From the NCBI GenBank assembly GCA_964402325.1, contig CAYOBI010000005.1, positions 1 through 64,000 of the forward strand: 64,000 nucleotides of DNA, read 5' to 3'. This document shows positions 15,319 through 25,445 of this stretch, in pieces. Each line of letters begins with the position of its first letter. The stretch's first letter is position 1. Under the pieces are notes generated by a model. That model had not been told where the DNA came from, made no database searches, and worked only from the letters and a program-made list of their open reading frames with translations. The translations under genes and the position numbers were made by a program. This DNA is from Raineyella sp964402325. GTDB taxonomy: Bacteria > Actinomycetota > Actinomycetes > Propionibacteriales > Propionibacteriaceae.

Positions 15319-16461
15319 TCAGCGCAGCAACTCCCGCAGTGCGGTGACCAGCCGGTCGACGTCGGCGTCGTCGTTGTACGGCGCCAGCCCCACCCGGACC
15401 GCGCCGGCGTCGCCGAGGCCGAGGCGCCGGGACGCCTCGACGGCGTAGAAGGAGCCGGCTGGGGCGTTCACCCCGTGGGCGGCGAGCTCGGCGTACAGCC
15501 GTGCCGACTCCATCCGGTCGGGCGAGAAGAGCAGCGTCGGGGTCCGGTGGGCGGCCCGGGAGTACACGGTCACCGGCAGTTCGGCGAGGGCCTCCTCGAT
15601 CCGGGTCCGCAGCGTCAGCTCGTGCGTGTCGATCGCGGCGAAGGCCACCTCCAGTGCCGCCCGGCGGGCCGCCCCGGGGACGGGGACCGTACGGTCCGGG
15701 GTGCCCCAGGACGCCAGGAAGTCCACCGCGGCCCGGGTGCCGGCCAGCAGCTCGTAGGGCAGCGTGCCCAGTTCGAACCGCTCCGGCACCGCGTCGGAGG
15801 AGGGCAGCAGCTTGTCGGGCCGCAACGTCTCCAGCAGCCCCGGGTCGGCGGCGACCAGCACGCCGTGGTGCGGGCCNNNNNNNNNNNNNNNNNNNNNNNN
15901 NNNNNNNNNNNNNNNNNNNNNNNNNNNNNNNNNNNNNNNNNNNNNNNNNNNNNNNNNNNNNNNNNNNNNNNNNNNNAGCCGGGTGCGGTCGTCGATCGCG
16001 GCGGCGAACGCCTCCGGCGCCACCTCGGCGGTCGCCGGGTCGAGCTCGACCATCACCACCTCGGCGCCCGCCCGGGCGGCAGCGGCGTACCAGGGCCGGA
16101 TGTCGGCGTCGTGGTCGAGGCTGCTGACCACGATCCGGTCACCCGGTCCCCAGCCGGCGGCCAGCGTGCGGGCGACGTCGAAGGTGAGCTGGGTGGCTGA
16201 CCGGCCGAAGACGACCGTCCCCGACGGCACGCCGAGCAGGTCGGCGATCGCCGCGCGGGCGGCCAGGACGTAGGTGTCCGCGGTCCGCTCGGCCGTGGTG
16301 GTGGTGCCGCGGTTCGCGATCGGGACGAGCAGGGCCTCGGCGACAGCGGCGGCGACGACGTCGGGGGTCTGGGTGCCGCCCGGCGCGTCGAAGTGCGCGG
16401 CGGCGCCCGGCCGGGTCACGGCGGGGATGTGGCGACGGAGGGCGGCCTGGTCGAAGCTCAT
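15319..16461 (-). CDS. Cysteine desulfurase-like class V aminotransferase, interrupted by an assembly gap
   Basis: A PLP enzyme of the class V aminotransferase family, closest by eye to the cysteine-desulfurase-like VC1184 group. Visible blocks are FDAPGGTQTPDVV, NRGTTTTAERT, VVFGRSATQL, SSLDHDADIRPW, then after the gap GPHHGVL, ELGTLPYELL and VRVGLAPYN near the end. The N run removes the segment between DDRTR and GPHHG. That segment normally has about 60 residues and carries the PLP-binding Lys in a YKF-type motif. Both flanks are in the same frame. The substrate is unknown. The gene lies 12 bases after the DUF4032 gene and may be co-transcribed with it. Confidence 0.8.
   Translation of the reverse strand: MSFDQAALRRHIPAVTRPGAAAHFDAPGGTQTPDVVAAAVAEALLVPIANRGTTTTAERTADTYVLAARAAIADLLGVPSGTVVFGRSATQLTFDVARTLAAGWGPGDRIVVSSLDHDADIRPWYAAAARAGAEVVMVELDPATAEVAPEAFAAAIDDRTRXXXXXXXXXXXXXXXXXXXXXXXXXXXXXXXXXXGPHHGVLVAADPGLLETLRPDKLLPSSDAVPERFELGTLPYELLAGTRAAVDFLASWGTPDRTVPVPGAARRAALEVAFAAIDTHELTLRTRIEEALAELPVTVYSRAAHRTPTLLFSPDRMESARLYAELAAHGVNAPAGSFYAVEASRRLGLGDAGAVRVGLAPYNDDADVDRLVTALRELLR
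15877..15976. other. Assembly gap (100 N), real sequence missing
   Basis: A run of exactly 100 N inside the class V aminotransferase gene. The flanks share no overlap. Comparison with the family suggests that about 180 bases are missing, so 100 is a placeholder length. Confidence 0.9.
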
Positions 16462-16472
16462 GGGGCCGATCC

Positions 16473-17852
16473 TCACCCCGCGGTGGCGCGGCGGGCGGCC
16501 TTCGCCCGGATCGCGGACATGTCCAGGTAGCCGGACGGCTCCGGCGGGGTGTCGTCCTCCGCCTCCCACGGGTCCTCCGGCATCGGCCCGTCGTCCATGT
16601 CGTCCTCGGTGACGGCCGCGATCACCTCGCGCGGCAGGTCGGCGCCGGTGGGGGCGACCGACAGTTCCTCGTCGGGCAGGTGGCTCAGCACGTCACGTAC
16701 GTAGCCCTGGGTCGCCTCGAGCAGCGGGATCTCGTGCCCGGCCGACTCGGAGCGGTACCAGCGGTAGTCGAGCATCTCGTGGTAGATCTGCGCCGGCTCC
16801 AGCTTGGAGGCGTACTCGGCCGGGACGATGTGGAGCACCGGCTCGAAGCACTCGGTCAGCCACTGGTGCGCGACGACCGCCTCGTCGAGGTTCTGCTGCC
16901 CGGTGCGGGCCCGGTAGGAGTCCAGGTCGTTCAGCAGCCGGCGGGCCTGGTTCTCCTCGGTGTCCAGCCCGGTCAGCCGCATCAGCCGGCGGGCGTGGTG
17001 ACCGGCGTCGACCACCTTCGGCTGGATCCGGATCGTCGACCCGTCCAGGTCGGTGGTGATGTCCAGCTCGGCGACGTCGAAGCCGAGAGCGTTGAGGCGG
17101 CGGACCCGCCCCTCGATCCGGTGCATCTCGCTGCCGTCGAACTCCTCGACGCCGGTCAGCTCGTGCCACAGCTCCCGGTAGCGGGTGACGATCGTCTCGA
17201 CCAGTTGGCGCGGGTCGAGGGCGGAGTCCAGCATGCCGCCGGCCTCCAGGTCGAGGAACTCGCCGAACAAGTTGACCCGGGCCATCTCCAGGTCGTGCTC
17301 GCGCTGCCCGTCGGAGAGGCGTTCGTGGAACTCGCCGGTTTCAGCGTCGACCAGGTGTGCGGCGAAGTCGGACGCGTCGCGGCGGAACAGCGTGTTCGAC
17401 AGCGACACGTCGCCCCAGAGGAAGCCGATCAGGTGCAGCCGGGCCAGCAGCACGACCATCGCGTCGAGCAGCCGGGTGACGGTGTCGGAGCGGACGCCCT
17501 TGGAGAACAGCGTCCGGTACGGCAGCGAGAACTGCAGGTGCCGGGTGATCAGGATCGGGTCGAGCGGCTCCCCGGACCGGGCGAACCGGCGGGTGACCAC
17601 GCCGATCGGCTCGACCGCGGGCGTGCCGAGGCGCATCAGGTCGTGCAGCATGCGGTACTCGTGCATCGCCAGGTGCTCGACCACCTCCTTGGCGGCGTAC
17701 ACCTCGTCGCCGACCCGGATGAACCGGACGACATGGCGGGAGATGCCTCGGGGGAGGGCCACGAGGTATTCCGCCGGCCACTCGGCCAGCGGAACACTCC
17801 ACGGCAGCGGCAGCAGCCGCGCGTCGGGGTGAGCGGCGAGGAATCGAGGCAC
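16473..17852 (-). CDS. DUF4032 domain protein with a kinase-like fold
   Basis: A 459-residue cytoplasmic protein found across actinobacteria. The N-terminal half resembles lipopolysaccharide-kinase-type protein kinases. There is an AKEV segment that could supply the ATP-binding Lys, and LIGFLWGDVSLSNTLF resembles the catalytic loop with Asp and Asn. Next comes LVDAETGE, which could be the metal-binding Asp motif. The C-terminal half is the DUF4032 region proper, containing LDYRWYRSESAGHE. An acidic tail follows (EDDMDDGPMPED). No substrate is known. The GTG start has AAGACT 7 bases upstream and no clear ribosome-binding site. Confidence 0.85.
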   Translation of the reverse strand: MPRFLAAHPDARLLPLPWSVPLAEWPAEYLVALPRGISRHVVRFIRVGDEVYAAKEVVEHLAMHEYRMLHDLMRLGTPAVEPIGVVTRRFARSGEPLDPILITRHLQFSLPYRTLFSKGVRSDTVTRLLDAMVVLLARLHLIGFLWGDVSLSNTLFRRDASDFAAHLVDAETGEFHERLSDGQREHDLEMARVNLFGEFLDLEAGGMLDSALDPRQLVETIVTRYRELWHELTGVEEFDGSEMHRIEGRVRRLNALGFDVAELDITTDLDGSTIRIQPKVVDAGHHARRLMRLTGLDTEENQARRLLNDLDSYRARTGQQNLDEAVVAHQWLTECFEPVLHIVPAEYASKLEPAQIYHEMLDYRWYRSESAGHEIPLLEATQGYVRDVLSHLPDEELSVAPTGADLPREVIAAVTEDDMDDGPMPEDPWEAEDDTPPEPSGYLDMSAIRAKAARRATAG

Positions 17853-17928
17853 GATGCCCAGTCTTCCAGATCGTCCAAGCCCCGGCGCGCGGGCCGTGCC
17901 GGCTGTGCCCGGCGGGCCGGGCGCGCGG

Positions 17929-19026
<1,098 letters not shown>

Positions 19027-19095
19027 GATGAAGTTTGTCCTTTCCACGGGCAGGTACGTGCCCGACGGTCCTTGGTGGAATGGAAGAACTATAGG

Positions 19096-19905
19096 TCAGG
19101 CCAGCACCACCGGGTCGAGAGGGTCCTCCTCGGCGGGTTCGTCGACCTCGGCCCGGACCTCGTAGTGGTCCAGCTGCAGGGCCGCGCCGTAGCTGGACAG
19201 GAACGCGGCGTCGGCGGCGTCCCGTCCGGTGGCGATCCGCACCATCGTCCGCCGCGGCGCCAGCCTGCTTGCGTCGAGCACCCGCCAGTGCCCGTCGACG
19301 TAGGCCTCCGCCACCGCGTGGAACTCCATCGGCGCCAGCCCGGGCGCCCACACCGCCACGAACCGGGCCGGGGTGTTGCGGGCCCGCAACATGCTGATCA
19401 CCAGGTGCGCGTGGTCCCGGCAGACCCCCCGGCCGGACTCCAGCACGTCGAGCGCGGAGTGCGAGGGGCCGGTCGAGCCGGGCACGTACGCCAGGCGCGC
19501 GTGTACCCAGTCGGTGACCGCCTCGGTCAGCACCTCCCCGGTGAGGCCGCCGAACTCGCGCGCGGCCAGCCGGCCCAGCCGGTCGCTCTCGCAGTAGCGG
19601 CTGGGCCGCAGGTAGATCGGCAGCTCGACCGGGTCGTCCGCCGGTGGCGGTGCCTCGCCGTCCCGCACGGCGTCGTACGTCAGCGTGAACGGCACCGGGT
19701 GCGGGGTGCCCGGCTCGGTGCCGAACCGGTGCAGCCGGGTGCCGTGCGGCCCGACCGCCTGGGACAGGTCGGCCGGTTGCCCGTCCAGGGTCACCGACAG
19801 TGACTCCTGGCTGGGGGCGTACGTGGCAGCGGCGGACACGATCGCGTAGACGGTCTGGGGGCCGGCGAGGACGCCGGAGAGAGTGGTGTGGAGGGTGCGC
19901 CGCAT
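19096..19905 (-). CDS. Transglutaminase-like superfamily protein
   Basis: A 269-residue protein of the bacterial transglutaminase-like (papain-fold) group. The N-terminal half is a beta domain seen in these proteins. The catalytic Cys lies in GRGVCRDHAHLV, the His in MEFHAVAEAY and the Asp in WRVLDASRLAP, giving the Cys-His-Asp triad. Actinobacterial members are thought to be amidases or peptidases acting on proteins or peptides; the substrate is unknown. There is no signal peptide, so it is probably cytoplasmic. It lies 69 bases upstream of the ABC ATPase gene on the same strand, but nothing ties the two functions together. Confidence 0.85.
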   Translation of the reverse strand: MRRTLHTTLSGVLAGPQTVYAIVSAAATYAPSQESLSVTLDGQPADLSQAVGPHGTRLHRFGTEPGTPHPVPFTLTYDAVRDGEAPPPADDPVELPIYLRPSRYCESDRLGRLAAREFGGLTGEVLTEAVTDWVHARLAYVPGSTGPSHSALDVLESGRGVCRDHAHLVISMLRARNTPARFVAVWAPGLAPMEFHAVAEAYVDGHWRVLDASRLAPRRTMVRIATGRDAADAAFLSSYGAALQLDHYEVRAEVDEPAEEDPLDPVVLA

Positions 19906-19999
19906 GGCGTGTTCTTACTCGTGCCGACCGTCGCTTGTCGACTCGACGGCGTGGCGGCCCGGCCACGTATCATCCGAGCAGCCTTCCGAAGGAGCGCCG

Positions 20000-20728
20000 A
20001 TGAGAAGCCCAGACGCCGGATCCCCCGCCGCGGCGGGGGAGGACCGCCCATGGTGGGACGACCCGTCCCTGCCGTGGGGCCACGAACCGACCCGGCGCGA
20101 CATCGTCTGCTGGAGCGGGATCGGGCTGGTCGGCATCTACTCCCTGGTGATGCTGCCGCTGCGCCCGGTGCTGCTCGGCTACACGCCGTACGTGCTGGCT
20201 GCGGTGTCCGGCTCGCGGACCGCGGTGGTGATGATCGGGGCGCTGTCGGCCACCGGCGACCACTGGTGGTGGCTCGGCTGGCTGATGGCGACACTCAGCA
20301 TCCTGAAGTTCGACTGGGTCTACTTCTGGGCCGGCAAGCTGTGGGGCCGCGGCCTGCTGGAGGTGATGACCGGCACCTCGGAACGGGCCCGGAAGCGCAA
20401 CGAACGGGCGGAGAAATTCGCCCTGCGCTGGTCGGTGCCGGCGGTGCTGGCCACCTACCTGCCGATCCCGCTACCCGGCGCGATCATCTACGCCACCGTC
20501 GGCGCGGCCGGGATGACCTGGCGACGCTTCCTCGTCGTCGACGTGGCCGGTGCGGCCGTGCTGCAGGCGCTCTACCTCTACCTCGGCCACGCGATCGGCG
20601 AGCCGGCCGTGCACGTCGTCCAGGTGTATGCGAAGTACAGCATCTGGCTGTCGCTGGTGCTGCTGGCCGTGGTCGTCGGCGGGATGCTGCTGGGTGACCG
20701 CCGGCGCAAGGGCTCCCGGGCGGCCTGA
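20000..20728 (+). CDS. DedA/VTT-like membrane protein
   Basis: A 242-residue integral membrane protein. After a Pro/Trp-rich cytoplasmic start come about five hydrophobic segments (roughly residues 35-60, 70-90, 95-110, 145-175 and 210-232). The stretch FALRWSVPAVLATYLPIP followed by PGAIIYATVGAAGMTWRRFL resembles the conserved core of DedA/VTT proteins, which includes a re-entrant loop with Pro and Gly. Such proteins are linked to lipid flipping and proton-motive-force maintenance. The ATG follows an AAGGAG ribosome-binding site at good spacing. The gene converges on the macro-domain gene with only 12 bases between stops. Confidence 0.75.
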   Translation: MRSPDAGSPAAAGEDRPWWDDPSLPWGHEPTRRDIVCWSGIGLVGIYSLVMLPLRPVLLGYTPYVLAAVSGSRTAVVMIGALSATGDHWWWLGWLMATLSILKFDWVYFWAGKLWGRGLLEVMTGTSERARKRNERAEKFALRWSVPAVLATYLPIPLPGAIIYATVGAAGMTWRRFLVVDVAGAAVLQALYLYLGHAIGEPAVHVVQVYAKYSIWLSLVLLAVVVGGMLLGDRRRKGSRAA

Positions 20729-20740
20729 AGCCGGGCCGGG

Positions 20741-21271
20741 TCAGCCGCGGAGCTCGATCAGCGCCTGCTCGAAGACCCGGAACGTGTACTCGTCATGCAG
20801 CACGAACATCGCCTCGGCGACCTGGGTGGGGGTGGTCGAGACCGTCGTGATGGCGATCCGGGCCGCGTCGGCCACCGGCCAGCCGTACGCCCCGGCGGAG
20901 ATGGCGGGGAAGACGATCGTCGTCACCGCCAGCTCGTCGGCGACCCGCAGGCACTCCCGGTAGGACGACATCAGCAGGTGGGTGCGGTCCTCGTTCGGGG
21001 TCCACATCGGGCCGACCGTGTGGATGACCCACTGGGCGTCGAGCCGGCCGGCGGTGGTGGCCACCGCCTGACCGGGCGGTAGCCCGTCGGGCAGGCTGGT
21101 CGCCCGCAACAGCCGGCACGCCTCGAGAAGCTCGGATCCGCCGGCCCGGTGGATCGCACCGTCGACGCCGCCCCCGCCGAGCAGGCTGGAGTTCGCCGCG
21201 TTGACGATGGCGTCGGCGCGCTGTTCCGTGATGTCCCCGATCGCCAGGGTGACGGACGCGTGGTTGCTCAT
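20741..21271 (-). CDS. Macro-domain ADP-ribose (O-acetyl-ADP-ribose) deacetylase
   Basis: A 176-residue single macro domain. The ADP-ribose-binding blocks are IGDITEQRADAIVNAANSSL, GGGGVDGAIH, and the later loop FPAISAGAYGWP. Members close to YmdB hydrolyse O-acetyl-ADP-ribose and can remove ADP-ribose from proteins; the Asn and Asp of NAAN and GVDGAI are those needed for catalysis in that group. The start codon overlaps the stop of the upstream unknown gene (21268), so the two are probably translationally coupled. No ADP-ribosyltransferase partner is visible. Confidence 0.92.
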   Translation of the reverse strand: MSNHASVTLAIGDITEQRADAIVNAANSSLLGGGGVDGAIHRAGGSELLEACRLLRATSLPDGLPPGQAVATTAGRLDAQWVIHTVGPMWTPNEDRTHLLMSSYRECLRVADELAVTTIVFPAISAGAYGWPVADAARIAITTVSTTPTQVAEAMFVLHDEYTFRVFEQALIELRG

Positions 21272-21930
21272 GACACGTGATTCTGGCCCGGTTCCCAGAA
21301 GTTGGTCTGGTAGTTCAGCACCTCGCCGGGTTCGAAGAGGTCGTCGACGCCGTCCGCTGCGTCCACCTCGCCGCGGGACGGGGACGTCGTCCGGGTCGAG
21401 ACCGCGTTCACCTCGAGCAGCGGGCGCAGGCCCGGGGTGGTGGTGAGCTGGCCCAGGCCCATGTAGTTGAGGATCGCCATCGCGTAGCCCAGGTCGCCCG
21501 GGGGGACCGGCGTCGCCCCGGCCAGGCTGGCGAACTGCTGGGCGGTGTCCTCCACCGCGGACTGGTCGACCAGTTCGAAGTCGTGCCGGGTGAGTACCGA
21601 GACGACCTCGCCGCGGGGCACCGACTGCGCCGATCCGGGGGAGCCGGCCGTGCTCCGGCCGGCGGACGACCCGCGGCCCTCCTCGCCGTCGCCGACGAAC
21701 CCGAAACCCCGGCCGCAGTAGGCGACCTGGGCGTCCTGGAAGTCCAGCAAGGCCCCCTCGAGCCGGATGTCGGCGTCCTCCAGGTCACGCGGGTCCGACC
21801 CGGGACGCAGCGAGGCGAGGCGCTCGAGATGGATCAGGACCTGTTCGGCGAACTGCCGGCCGCTGCGGACGAGCTCCTGATAGGCGTCCGTGGACCATTG
21901 GGCGCCGGCGGAGGGAGAGGTTGGGGCCAT
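21268..21930 (-). CDS. Conserved hypothetical protein
   Basis: A 220-residue soluble protein that I do not recognise. The N-terminal 75 residues look helical (AYQELVRSGRQFAEQVL, then DLEDADIRLEGALLDF). A Gly/Ser-rich linker follows (about 85-105). The second half contains QQFASLAGATPVPPGDLGYA and GLGQLTTTPGLRPLLEV, and the acidic C-terminus ends VLNYQTNFWEPGQ. There is no signal peptide or membrane segment. ATG 21930 is chosen because TACCGT lies 7 bases upstream; ATG 21954 would add eight residues. It precedes and overlaps the macro-domain gene. Confidence 0.65.
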   Translation of the reverse strand: MAPTSPSAGAQWSTDAYQELVRSGRQFAEQVLIHLERLASLRPGSDPRDLEDADIRLEGALLDFQDAQVAYCGRGFGFVGDGEEGRGSSAGRSTAGSPGSAQSVPRGEVVSVLTRHDFELVDQSAVEDTAQQFASLAGATPVPPGDLGYAMAILNYMGLGQLTTTPGLRPLLEVNAVSTRTTSPSRGEVDAADGVDDLFEPGEVLNYQTNFWEPGQNHVS

Positions 21931-21965
21931 GGTCCCTACGGTATAGCGCCGCACCCGGTGCGCGA

Positions 21966-22040
21966 TGGAGCTCCCACAGGGAGTCGAACCCTGGTCTGCT
22001 CTTTACAAGAGAGCTGTTCTGGCCGTTGAACTACGGGAGC
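21966..22040 (-). tRNA. tRNA-Thr (anticodon TGT)
   Basis: A complete cloverleaf on the minus strand. The acceptor stem is GCTCCCG with TGGGAGC (one G-T pair). The D arm is GTTC with GAAC. The anticodon stem is GCTCT with AGAGC, enclosing loop CTTGTAA. The T arm is CAGGG, TTCGACT, CCCTG. The anticodon TGT reads threonine ACA codons. The 3' CCA appears to be encoded (21966-21968). Confidence 0.92.
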
Positions 22041-22095
22041 GCAGGCCAACATTGTGCCGTGGCGCCGCGAGGATGTCGAAAGCGCGGACCACGCC

Positions 22096-22101
22096 TAGCA
22101 T
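22096..22101 (+). promoter_or_regulatory. Predicted -10 element of the DUF3263 gene (leaderless)
   Basis: TAGCAT lies 7 bases before ATG 22109. It decides for this start over the in-frame ATG at 22100, which overlaps the hexamer. Confidence 0.5.
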
Positions 22102-22108
22102 GGCCCCC

Positions 22109-22375
22109 ATGACCCTCGGCGAGCAGGAACAGCGGCTGCTGGACTACGAGGCGGCCTGGTGGAAGTACGCCGCGACGAAGAGCGAGGGCATCCGGGAACG
22201 GTTCGGGCTGTCCGCGACCCGCTACTACCAGGCGCTGAACGCCCTGCTGGACGACCCGGACGCGCTGGCGTACGACCCGCTGCTGGTGCAGCGGCTGCGC
22301 CGCGAACGTGACCGGCGTCAGCGCGAGCGGTCGGCCCGGCGTCTGGACCGGCCGGCGGAGGACCGGGCGTTGTAG
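22109..22375 (+). CDS. DUF3263 family protein
   Basis: An 88-residue actinobacterial protein. It contains LLDYEAAWWKYAATK, then a helix-turn-helix-like stretch (GIRERFGLSATRYYQALNALLD), which suggests DNA binding, and a highly basic tail (RRERDRRQRERSARR). Members are known only as DUF3263; some sit near LytR-type genes in mycobacteria. Its 3' end overlaps the convergent gene at 22318 by 58 bases, a long overlap that means one of the two C-termini must tolerate the other's coding constraints. Confidence 0.8.
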   Translation: MTLGEQEQRLLDYEAAWWKYAATKSEGIRERFGLSATRYYQALNALLDDPDALAYDPLLVQRLRRERDRRQRERSARRLDRPAEDRAL

Positions 22376-22761
22376 CCGCCGTCGGTGAGCCCGGCCCGGA
22401 CCTCGAACCAGTTGGCCGCGGCGAGGTCGCCGGTGCGCAGCCAGGACCAGGCCGACGCCGCCAGGTACGCCGGCAGCATCGGTAGCCCCAGCCACCGGCA
22501 CCACTGGCTGCTGTGCCGCTCCTCGTGGGCGAGCAACCGCGGGAGCCGTACGGCCAACTCCTCGAACCGGCCGGGGGTGATCACCACCGAGCCGACGGTG
22601 AACGCCCCGGCGATCGGGAACCCCAGCCGGTAGCCCTCGGCCAGGTGCAGCCCGCGCGGCCCGCGGCGGACCTCGCAGCGCCCGACCGCCGCCACCAGTA
22701 GGCCGAGCGGGGTGGAGAGGTTGGCCCAGTTCGCCAGGCTGCGCAGTCGGAAGGCGTCCAT
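22318..22761 (-). CDS. Small zincin-like protein with HExxH motif
   Basis: A 147-residue protein with the metalloprotease signature HEERHSSQW (His79, Glu80, His83). It is followed by LGLPMLPAYLAASAW and then ANWFEVRAG, whose Glu could be the third zinc ligand. This spacing resembles the small HExxH..Q zincins found in secretion-system cores and polymorphic toxins. The N-terminus shows a moderately hydrophobic stretch (PLGLLVAAVG) but no clear signal peptide. ATG 22761 has AAGACT 6 bases upstream. The gene is divergent from groEL, and its -35 region falls on the first CIRCE operator, so it may be heat-shock controlled. Its substrate is unknown. Confidence 0.7.
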   Translation of the reverse strand: MDAFRLRSLANWANLSTPLGLLVAAVGRCEVRRGPRGLHLAEGYRLGFPIAGAFTVGSVVITPGRFEELAVRLPRLLAHEERHSSQWCRWLGLPMLPAYLAASAWSWLRTGDLAAANWFEVRAGLTDGGYNARSSAGRSRRRADRSR

Positions 22762-22785
22762 CCGGCCAGTCTTCCACCCCAGCTG

Positions 22786-22812
22786 TTTGCACTCCCTTGG
22801 GGTGAGTGCTAA
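22786..22812. promoter_or_regulatory. CIRCE operator 1 (HrcA site)
   Basis: TTTGCACTC, nine bases, GAGTGCTAA. This matches the CIRCE consensus (TTAGCACTC, N9, GAGTGCTAA) with one or two changes in the left arm. It is the predicted HrcA repressor site for groEL. It also covers the -35 area of the divergent zincin-like gene. Confidence 0.92.
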
Positions 22813-22820
22813 CAATTGCT

Positions 22821-22847
22821 TTGGCACTCCCCGCGGGTGAGTGCTAC
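22821..22847. promoter_or_regulatory. CIRCE operator 2 (HrcA site)
   Basis: TTGGCACTC, nine bases, GAGTGCTAC. A second CIRCE element whose centre is 35 bases downstream of the first, closer to groEL. Double CIRCE elements before groE genes are known in actinobacteria. The groEL leader then runs about 120 bases to the ATG. Confidence 0.9.
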
Positions 22848-22969
22848 GCACGTGGGACTGGTGAGGCCCGGCCGGGCCGTCCGTCGCGGGCACCGGTCGC
22901 ATGCGCACCCAGACACTACGGACAAGCAACGGGGCCCCGCGCCTCGATTTGCGGGAGGATTCCCGGGAC

Positions 22970-24592
<1,623 letters not shown>

Positions 24593-24610
24593 GCCACGTC
24601 CGAGCCAGAT

Positions 24611-24644
24611 CCGGAGGGCGGTCCCGTGAGGGGCCGCCCTCCGG
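24611..24644. terminator. Hairpin terminator after groEL
   Basis: A 15-base-pair stem (24611-24625 with 24630-24644, one G-T pair) closed by a GTGA loop. It lies between groEL and the convergent lipoprotein gene. Confidence 0.85.
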
Positions 24645-24654
24645 CCGTCCCGGG

Positions 24655-25230
24655 TCAGGCCCGGTGGGTCGTCCAGACCACGTCCGCCCAGACGATCCGG
24701 GCAGCGTCGCGCCGGTCCGGCGCCAGGTCGTAGACGACCCGGGCGCTGTAGCCGCTCTGCGGGGCGAGGGTCGTGGGCAGCACCCGACCCTCGGGGCCGA
24801 GCACCGTCGCCGGTCCGTACGCCCCGGACCGCAGCACCGGCGCGTCGGCCGGCAGCGTGACCTCGGTGCTGCCCGGGTTCTGCACGGTGAACTCCACCGC
24901 GGTGACCCGGGCGGTCGACTCGCCGCGGCCCTTCGGCGGGCGGGCGTCGCCGATCCCGAGGATGCAGATCTCGAGGTGGCCGGTGGCGCTCACTTGGGTG
25001 ACGTCCAGCGGCAGCGCGGTGGTCGGGGCGACGGCCGGGCCGATGCAGCGCTGGGTCGGGATCGGGCCGGGGTCGCGGTCCAGCCGTACGTTCATCGGTC
25101 CGGGGCCGCAGCCGGTGAGCAGCAGCAGGCCCAGCGCGCCCGCCGTGACGACGCGCCGTCCCCGTGCGGTGTGTGACAGTGCGGTGTGTGACAGTGCGGT
25201 GTGTGACAGTGCGGTGTGTGACAGTGCCAT
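24655..25230 (-). CDS. Putative lipoprotein with a repeat-encoded N-terminus
   Basis: A 191-residue exported protein. The signal region is unusual: after Met-Ala come about four copies of the five-residue repeat LSHTA encoded by a 15-base tandem repeat, then RGRRVVTAGALGLLLLTGC, a basic region, hydrophobic core and lipobox LTGC. The mature part ends with a beta-rich domain (VEFTVQNPGSTEVTLPADAPV) like small immunoglobulin-like lipoprotein domains. The ATG at 25230 is only three bases from the N run. A copy of the same start beyond the gap, at 25385, has a good GGGGAGG ribosome-binding site. The gap is therefore probably an unmerged overlap and the gene intact. Confidence 0.7.
   Translation of the reverse strand: MALSHTALSHTALSHTALSHTARGRRVVTAGALGLLLLTGCGPGPMNVRLDRDPGPIPTQRCIGPAVAPTTALPLDVTQVSATGHLEICILGIGDARPPKGRGESTARVTAVEFTVQNPGSTEVTLPADAPVLRSGAYGPATVLGPEGRVLPTTLAPQSGYSARVVYDLAPDRRDAARIVWADVVWTTHRA
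25164..25223 (-). repeat. 15-base tandem repeat, four copies (left of gap)
   Basis: The unit GTGCGGTGTGTGACA (plus strand) is repeated four times without change, followed by GTGCCATGAC up to the N run. Because the unit is 15 bases, copy changes stay in frame within the lipoprotein N-terminus. Confidence 0.95.
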
Positions 25231-25233
25231 GAC

Positions 25234-25333
25234 NNNNNNNNNNNNNNNNNNNNNNNNNNNNNNNNNNNNNNNNNNNNNNNNNNNNNNNNNNNNNNNNNNN
25301 NNNNNNNNNNNNNNNNNNNNNNNNNNNNNNNNN
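25234..25333. other. Assembly gap (100 N), probably an unmerged contig overlap
   Basis: A run of exactly 100 N. The sequence on the right repeats the end of the left contig: three 15-base units and then GTGCCATGAC, a 55-base match. Confidence 0.9.
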
Positions 25334-25378
25334 GTGCGGTGTGTGACAGTGCGGTGTGTGACAGTGCGGTGTGTGACA
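25334..25378 (-). repeat. 15-base tandem repeat, three copies (right of gap)
   Basis: Three identical copies of the unit found left of the gap, followed by GTGCCATGAC (25379-25388) and then new sequence that contains the ribosome-binding site of the lipoprotein gene. Confidence 0.95.
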
Positions 25379-25445
25379 GTGCCATGACGCCTCCCCTGGT
25401 GGCGATCTCCCGCCATTCCCGGGGCGAGCTTGCCACAATGGCCCC

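Noticed and set aside
25164..25378. Short repeats that could suggest a CRISPR array
   Set aside because: The 15-base units are directly adjacent without spacers and are in frame with a signal peptide; they form a simple tandem repeat.
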